Assembly: GCF_000760295.1 (NCBI RefSeq)
Contig: NZ_JNBA01000030.1
Coordinates: 1-64,000, forward strand
Direction of reading: 5' to 3'
Length of the DNA stretch: 64,000 bases
Source: Prochlorococcus sp. MIT 0701
GTDB lineage: Bacteria > Cyanobacteriota > Cyanobacteriia > PCC-6307 > Cyanobiaceae
Shown here: positions 60,055 through 64,000 of the stretch, one piece after another
How positions within the stretch are numbered: position 1 is the first letter of the stretch
Layout: the number at the start of each line of letters is the position of its first letter
Notes under the pieces: model-generated
What the model was told of the DNA's origin: nothing
Seen by the model: the letters and a program-made list of their open reading frames with translations, nothing else
Database searches by the model: none
Made by a program: the position numbers and the translations under genes

Positions 60055-60822
60055 TTAATGCCCCAACACCAGGGTCAGGGCCTGACGGCCAGTGCCAAAG
60101 GCAAGCAACAGCAAAAGTGTTCTCAACATCCATGCCAGACGATTGCCAGAAACCCTTGCAAGCCTTGACGCTGACCAATGAGCGGCCAGAGCTGCCACGC
60201 CACCGAGCAAAAGCCCAATCCCTGCAGAGCCCCGTCCCTCGCCAAGAAACTGTAAAGAGGCCGCAGTCGCTGAACATGTCACGGCCAGGGTGCTTAAACG
60301 GATCGCCAAGTGAATAGGAACAGCCAAACCATTCACCATCAAAGGCACCATCAGCAAACCACCCCCCAAACCAAGCAACCCTGCGGAAAATCCTGCAACA
60401 CCGCCAACGACTGCAAGACCCGACAAAAAAAGAGTGGATTTGAGCTGCTGACCTGCTTGATGAGGCTCTGAGCGAATCGTGGCCGCCACCACGAGATAGA
60501 GCACCACCTGAAACGTCAGCAAAAGCCACCCAGAAACATCTAAACCAATCTTGCTGAACAGCAATGAAGACAAAAATGCGGCCACTCCGATGCTCAATCC
60601 AGCTCGAAGCTGAAACCCTCCAGCGAAGAGGTGGGTCAGTGTGCCACTCAACGCAGTGGGAACAATGGCGAAAGTACTGGTTGCCAACGCCTGGTGGGGG
60701 CTAAGCCCCATCCACAGCAGGAGTGGCGCAAAGATAAGGCCGCCACCAATGCCCAGGAGACCAGCAAGACCACCTGCCAAAAGCCCCAAAGGCACAAACA
60801 CCATCAAATCCCACAACACCAT
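60055..60822 (-). CDS. TSUP (TauE/SafE) family membrane transporter
   Basis: A 255-residue protein with seven or eight hydrophobic segments and two family repeats (GLLGIGGGLIFAPLL and GLLGLGGGLLMVPLM). The family exports sulfite, sulfonates or related anions; the substrate here is unknown. It is divergent from the lipoate ligase-like gene over 9 bases. Confidence 0.87.
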   Translation of the reverse strand: MVLWDLMVFVPLGLLAGGLAGLLGIGGGLIFAPLLLWMGLSPHQALATSTFAIVPTALSGTLTHLFAGGFQLRAGLSIGVAAFLSSLLFSKIGLDVSGWLLLTFQVVLYLVVAATIRSEPHQAGQQLKSTLFLSGLAVVGGVAGFSAGLLGLGGGLLMVPLMVNGLAVPIHLAIRLSTLAVTCSATAASLQFLGEGRGSAGIGLLLGGVAALAAHWSASRLARVSGNRLAWMLRTLLLLLAFGTGRQALTLVLGH

Positions 60823-60831
60823 CGCCGCTCT

Positions 60832-61674
60832 ATGCCGACAGCTGCATCCTGCCTACCTATCTCGCCAGGTCGCGGCCGCTTGATCTCCCCTTTGCGATTG
60901 TCCGGCCCAGAACAGATGGCCCTTGATGAGGTGCTGCTTGAGTCTTACCAAGCAGATGCGAAACCACTGCCAACACTGCGCTTCTATCAATGGAATGGTC
61001 CATGGCTTTCCCTTGGCCGCAACCAACGCCATTGGCCGCAGCACTGGAATGCTCTGGCAAAACAAGGAGATCTACAGATGGTTAGGCGACCCAGTGGCGG
61101 CAGTGCAGTCCTGCACGCAGGAGGTCTCACTTATGCACTGATCTGGCCCTCTCCTCCCCGCCAGAGACAACAAGCTTATAAACAAGCTTGTCAATGGCTC
61201 ATAAGGGGCTTTAAAGAGCTCGGATTACCTTTGCAATTTGGCCATCACCCAGCCAGGGGGGCCATCGAGAGCAATTGCTTCGCTTTATCCACAGCCGCTG
61301 ATCTTGTGGATCCTCAGGGTCACAAACGCATCGGCAGTGCCCAACTCTGGCGTCAGGGCCATCTCCTTCAACATGGCGAAATCATCCTGAATCCCCCTCA
61401 AAGACTCTGGCGAGAGGTCTTCCATTGCGAACCACCCAGCCAAGCACCAGCATCAATCCCTAGGGAAGGCCTGAGCAATCGCCTGCAAACAACGTTTCGC
61501 TCCTGTTGGCCAGAGGTGAACTGGCAAGAGAGCCCTATCACCAACGATGAATGGAGTTCAGTTGCCAACAAAGCAGCTAACTATGACGTACTGATGGATG
61601 CCTCAGGCTGCTCAACCAATCCGCCAGAGACCATCGACTCAACAACCTTAGGCAGTGCCATACCCAGGGGATAG
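60832..61674 (+). CDS. Lipoate-protein ligase A/octanoyltransferase-like protein
   Basis: A 280-residue member of the biotin/lipoyl ligase fold. RRPSGGSAVLHAGGLTYAL is the lipoate-binding motif and KRIGSAQLWR carries the conserved lysine. It may attach lipoate or octanoate to the lipoyl domains of pyruvate dehydrogenase or GcvH. The ATG at 60832 (MPTAASCLPISPG) is chosen; the frame extends into the divergent TSUP gene. Its 3' end overlaps the protease gene tail to tail by 94 bases. Confidence 0.85.
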   Translation: MPTAASCLPISPGRGRLISPLRLSGPEQMALDEVLLESYQADAKPLPTLRFYQWNGPWLSLGRNQRHWPQHWNALAKQGDLQMVRRPSGGSAVLHAGGLTYALIWPSPPRQRQQAYKQACQWLIRGFKELGLPLQFGHHPARGAIESNCFALSTAADLVDPQGHKRIGSAQLWRQGHLLQHGEIILNPPQRLWREVFHCEPPSQAPASIPREGLSNRLQTTFRSCWPEVNWQESPITNDEWSSVANKAANYDVLMDASGCSTNPPETIDSTTLGSAIPRG

Positions 61675-62849
61675 GTGTTCTGACGGCGAGCAGCTTCGAG
61701 AAACTGAGCAGGAAGCCTTACCCCAAGACGCTTGAGCACAGCCTCGGAAAGGTCAATTCGATCTAATGTTCCGCAAGGAAGACCAGCAATATTAAAAACA
61801 AGAAGCCTCCCCTCATCAGACTGTTCTAGCGCCATCACCGCCTGCCATAACGGGGCTTTCTCGACAATGGAAGGCAACTCAGATATCGGTTTCATGTGAT
61901 CCGCCAGGCATTGCCTATCCCATTGCTGCACAGGCAATTCTTTTAAGGGTTGATCCGTCATATAACCAACCCATCGACCAGAGCGACAAACTAAAACCCA
62001 TTCCTGAGGTGGCTGGTCTTCACTGCCAGCCAAACGCAACTGACTAAGCCTGCGCAACGACTGGTCATCTTCAAGAACACGGAAGCGTCGCCCAGCTGCC
62101 TGGCCCACGTTGAGCTCACGCAACACTTTCTGCAAGGCAAGTAGCTGGGTTTGAGAGCGAGATGCACCGAGACCAAACCAACCAAGCATCAACAACCAAA
62201 GCCCACCAATCCCACCACCTTTAAAGAAGAGCAACCACCCCCCCAACACCATTGCCGAAAGAGACAGGACACGACCAGTTGCTGTAGCGACCTGAACACC
62301 CTTCCTTTGACTGCCAGTCCACTGCCAGACCAAAGCCTTAAGGATCAACCCTCCATCAAGAGGCAGCCCAGGCAGCAAGTTAAAAAGGGCTAGCAGCAAA
62401 TTGAGCCCACCCAACTGCCCAACGAGATTGGCAAGCAGCGGATTGATGTGATCAGCCGCATGCACCCCTGCCGTAAGCAAGGAAACCGCTAACACCAAAC
62501 TCACCAATGGTCCTGCTGCTGCAACCCTTAAAGAGGCCATCGGTGTAGAGCACTCCCTCTCAACGCTGGCTACACCTCCAAGGAAGAACAGCGTGATACT
62601 GCGAACCTTGACCCCCTCACGCAGAGCGACCAAAGAGTGGCCTAACTCATGCAGGAGAACAGACAAAAACAACAACAGGGCCGTAATCAACCCCAGACCC
62701 CAGCTGATCCAAACTGGAAGCGAAGATTCAGCTGCAGCGGACACCTGATTTTGTGAAATCCAGGTAAAAAGCAACAGGATCACAAACCAGCTGGGATGAA
62801 TCCTTAAGGGGATTCCCCGAATCTTCATCAGCTCCCAGCCTTCGCCCAC
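61581..62849 (-). CDS. Site-2 protease family metalloprotease with CBS region
   Basis: An intramembrane zinc protease (M50). HELGHSLVALREG is the zinc motif and NLLPGLPLDGG carries the aspartate ligand, in about six membrane segments. The C-terminal part (from about residue 220) resembles a CBS pair (LADHMKPISELPSIVEKAPL). Such proteins cut anti-sigma factors or other membrane regulators. GTG 62849 (AAAGG-like site upstream) or ATG 62828 (MKIRGIPLRIHPSW) are likely starts; the frame runs on to 62984 but would overlap trpF. Confidence 0.87.
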   Translation of the reverse strand: MGEGWELMKIRGIPLRIHPSWFVILLLFTWISQNQVSAAAESSLPVWISWGLGLITALLLFLSVLLHELGHSLVALREGVKVRSITLFFLGGVASVERECSTPMASLRVAAAGPLVSLVLAVSLLTAGVHAADHINPLLANLVGQLGGLNLLLALFNLLPGLPLDGGLILKALVWQWTGSQRKGVQVATATGRVLSLSAMVLGGWLLFFKGGGIGGLWLLMLGWFGLGASRSQTQLLALQKVLRELNVGQAAGRRFRVLEDDQSLRRLSQLRLAGSEDQPPQEWVLVCRSGRWVGYMTDQPLKELPVQQWDRQCLADHMKPISELPSIVEKAPLWQAVMALEQSDEGRLLVFNIAGLPCGTLDRIDLSEAVLKRLGVRLPAQFLEAARRQNTYPLGMALPKVVESMVSGGLVEQPEASISTS

Positions 62850-62915
62850 CCTTTCATCTCCATCGAGCCGGATCAGCGGCCAGTAGCAAACCGATCTTAG
62901 AAAAGTCTCGAGCCA

Positions 62916-63593
62916 ATGGTCTTGCCTATGGGGTCTCCCACATCCACCGCAGTGAAGATCTGCGGTCTTACCAACATTGACCAAGCCAAATCGATTGCAG
63001 AGCTTGGTGTCGAAGCAATTGGCGTGATCGGCGTCGCAAACTCACCTCGTTATCTCGCGGAACCACAACGACGAGACCTTTTCGCTCAACTCAAGAGCTA
63101 CAAGCCAGAACTCCAACGGGTCTGGGTGGTCGCTGATCCAAATGACATCGACCTAGCCGAAGCCCTGCAAGGAAAAGGTGCACCGTCGACAATCCAGCTT
63201 CACGGCCAAGAAACTCCAGAACACTGCGCAAACCTGCGTATGCAGCACCCGAATACGCAGTGGTGGAAAGCCCTGCGCATACGTACCCATGAAGATCTCT
63301 GCCTTGCCCATACCTATGTAGGCCAGGTCGACGCGCTACTCCTCGATGCATGGAGACCTGGACAACTTGGTGGAACAGGCCATCGACTTCCCCTGAACTG
63401 GCTCCACCAAACCCAATTTGAACTGCCATGGTGGTTAGCGGGTGGTGTCTCCGCAGAGTGGATTCCAGAACTTTTGAGCCAGGTGAATCCATGGGGTTTG
63501 GATGCCTCAAGCCGTCTGGAGATTTCGCCAGGGATCAAGGATCTAAACCTGGTCGAAGCCCTGGTTCAAGCGGTACGTCAGTATCAGGGATAG
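62916..63593 (+). CDS. trpF: Phosphoribosylanthranilate isomerase
   Basis: A TIM-barrel enzyme of tryptophan synthesis that isomerises phosphoribosylanthranilate. The catalytic cysteine is in AVKICGLTNIDQA and the acid in ALLLDAWRPGQLGGTG; SSRLEISPGIKD binds the phosphate. 225 residues. A second ATG five codons in (MGSPTS) is equally possible. It is divergent from the protease gene. Confidence 0.93.
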   Translation: MVLPMGSPTSTAVKICGLTNIDQAKSIAELGVEAIGVIGVANSPRYLAEPQRRDLFAQLKSYKPELQRVWVVADPNDIDLAEALQGKGAPSTIQLHGQETPEHCANLRMQHPNTQWWKALRIRTHEDLCLAHTYVGQVDALLLDAWRPGQLGGTGHRLPLNWLHQTQFELPWWLAGGVSAEWIPELLSQVNPWGLDASSRLEISPGIKDLNLVEALVQAVRQYQG

Positions 63594-64000
63594 ATCAAGC
63601 GTTAAATCAAAGCCCTTAACTTAATTATAGCTGCAACGAATTCTTCTCTTAGAAGAGATTTAGCATCGCCCTGAGAGAGCCAGGCACTCACCAACAACAG
63701 AAGTTTAGATCATTCGGCATCTCTACCAAAACAAGCCTGAGAAAACATTCACCTGCTATCTACTTGTACTAGAAATAAAAACTATTTGCATTGATGATGC
63801 ATCGTCATACCCACAAAGAGGCTAACTATTATTGCCAACTAGCTACTTCCATTTACCTTCACGGGGATAGCGCAACTAACGCTTGCAAAGACTCTCGTAA
63901 TTTCTCAAGCAACATTCACTCAGTAGAACCCAAGGTGGTGTCCGAGCAACAATCCATTGCCGAATAGATAGTCGGAGCCAAGCTGAACAAGCCCAGGAAA
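63594..64000. other. AT-rich terminal interval without a visible gene
   Basis: About 400 bases to the window edge. I see no supported ORF, tRNA or strong hairpin; a weak CTCTT/AAGAG repeat lies near 63650. It may be the start of another intergenic or gene-poor region. Confidence 0.4.

Overview
The window reads as a chromosomal segment of a marine alpha-cyanobacterium (Prochlorococcus / marine Synechococcus / Cyanobium group). The evidence is a complete alpha-carboxysome operon with Form IA Rubisco, photosystem II genes psbD-psbC, ycf4, ycf39, petM, cobQ, and both the dark-operative (chlN, chlB, chlL) and light-dependent (por) protochlorophyllide reductases. Moderate GC, long gene content and the presence of SbtA and BicA next to the carboxysome would fit a large-genome low-light Prochlorococcus or a marine Synechococcus better than a streamlined high-light Prochlorococcus, but I cannot settle the genus from sequence alone. 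I saw no rRNA, tRNA, CRISPR array or intact insertion sequence.

Layout. 1-9.5 kb: a partial PGNAN-repeat protein, cysS, a neurotransmitter:sodium symporter, dxr with a coupled [2Fe-2S] protein, a YheT-type hydrolase and the pntA-pntA2-pntB transhydrogenase operon. 9.6-20 kb: an unknown protein, a 44-bp perfect palindrome, an SF2 helicase whose reading frame extends 5' of any normal start codon, an IF-1 with an RG-rich tail, an RluE-like pseudouridine synthase, arsM, ycf39, the tiny petM, trm1, a hydrolase coupled to ilvH, a cyclophilin lipoprotein and ycf4. 20-29 kb: psbD-psbC, maf, a 136-aa unknown protein coupled to cobQ and a ferredoxin, an AT-rich island with a leucine-carboxyl-methyltransferase-like gene, a peroxiredoxin and dnaA. 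29-38 kb: an HtrA/Deg protease, two small glycosyltransferases of the arsenosugar-associated type, an AT-rich region with a calcium-repeat protein, a GNAT acetyltransferase, an ABC exporter, hisG, gloB and ridA.

38-54 kb is an inorganic-carbon-concentrating superlocus. On the minus strand, reading downwards, lie csoS1, cbbL, cbbS, csoS2, csoSCA, csoS4A, csoS4B, csoS1E, acRAF and cbbX. Around them are rdgB, csoS1D, several small conserved-looking unknowns, the Na+/HCO3- symporter SbtA with its PII-like partner SbtB, and a BicA-type SulP bicarbonate transporter. Together they cover bicarbonate uptake, shell, cargo scaffold, carbonic anhydrase, Rubisco, Rubisco assembly and Rubisco activation. 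54-60 kb is a chlorophyll block, and 60-63.6 kb holds a TSUP transporter, a lipoate ligase-like protein, a site-2 protease and trpF.

No single region is clearly a new defence or mobile system. The best leads are the carboxysome-adjacent unknown proteins, hairpins between the carboxysome cistrons, the 44-bp palindrome, the composition break inside chlL, the split arsenosugar gene set, and the AT-rich islands holding a methyltransferase and a calcium-repeat protein. All functional calls rest on reading motifs and family resemblance; no database search was run.
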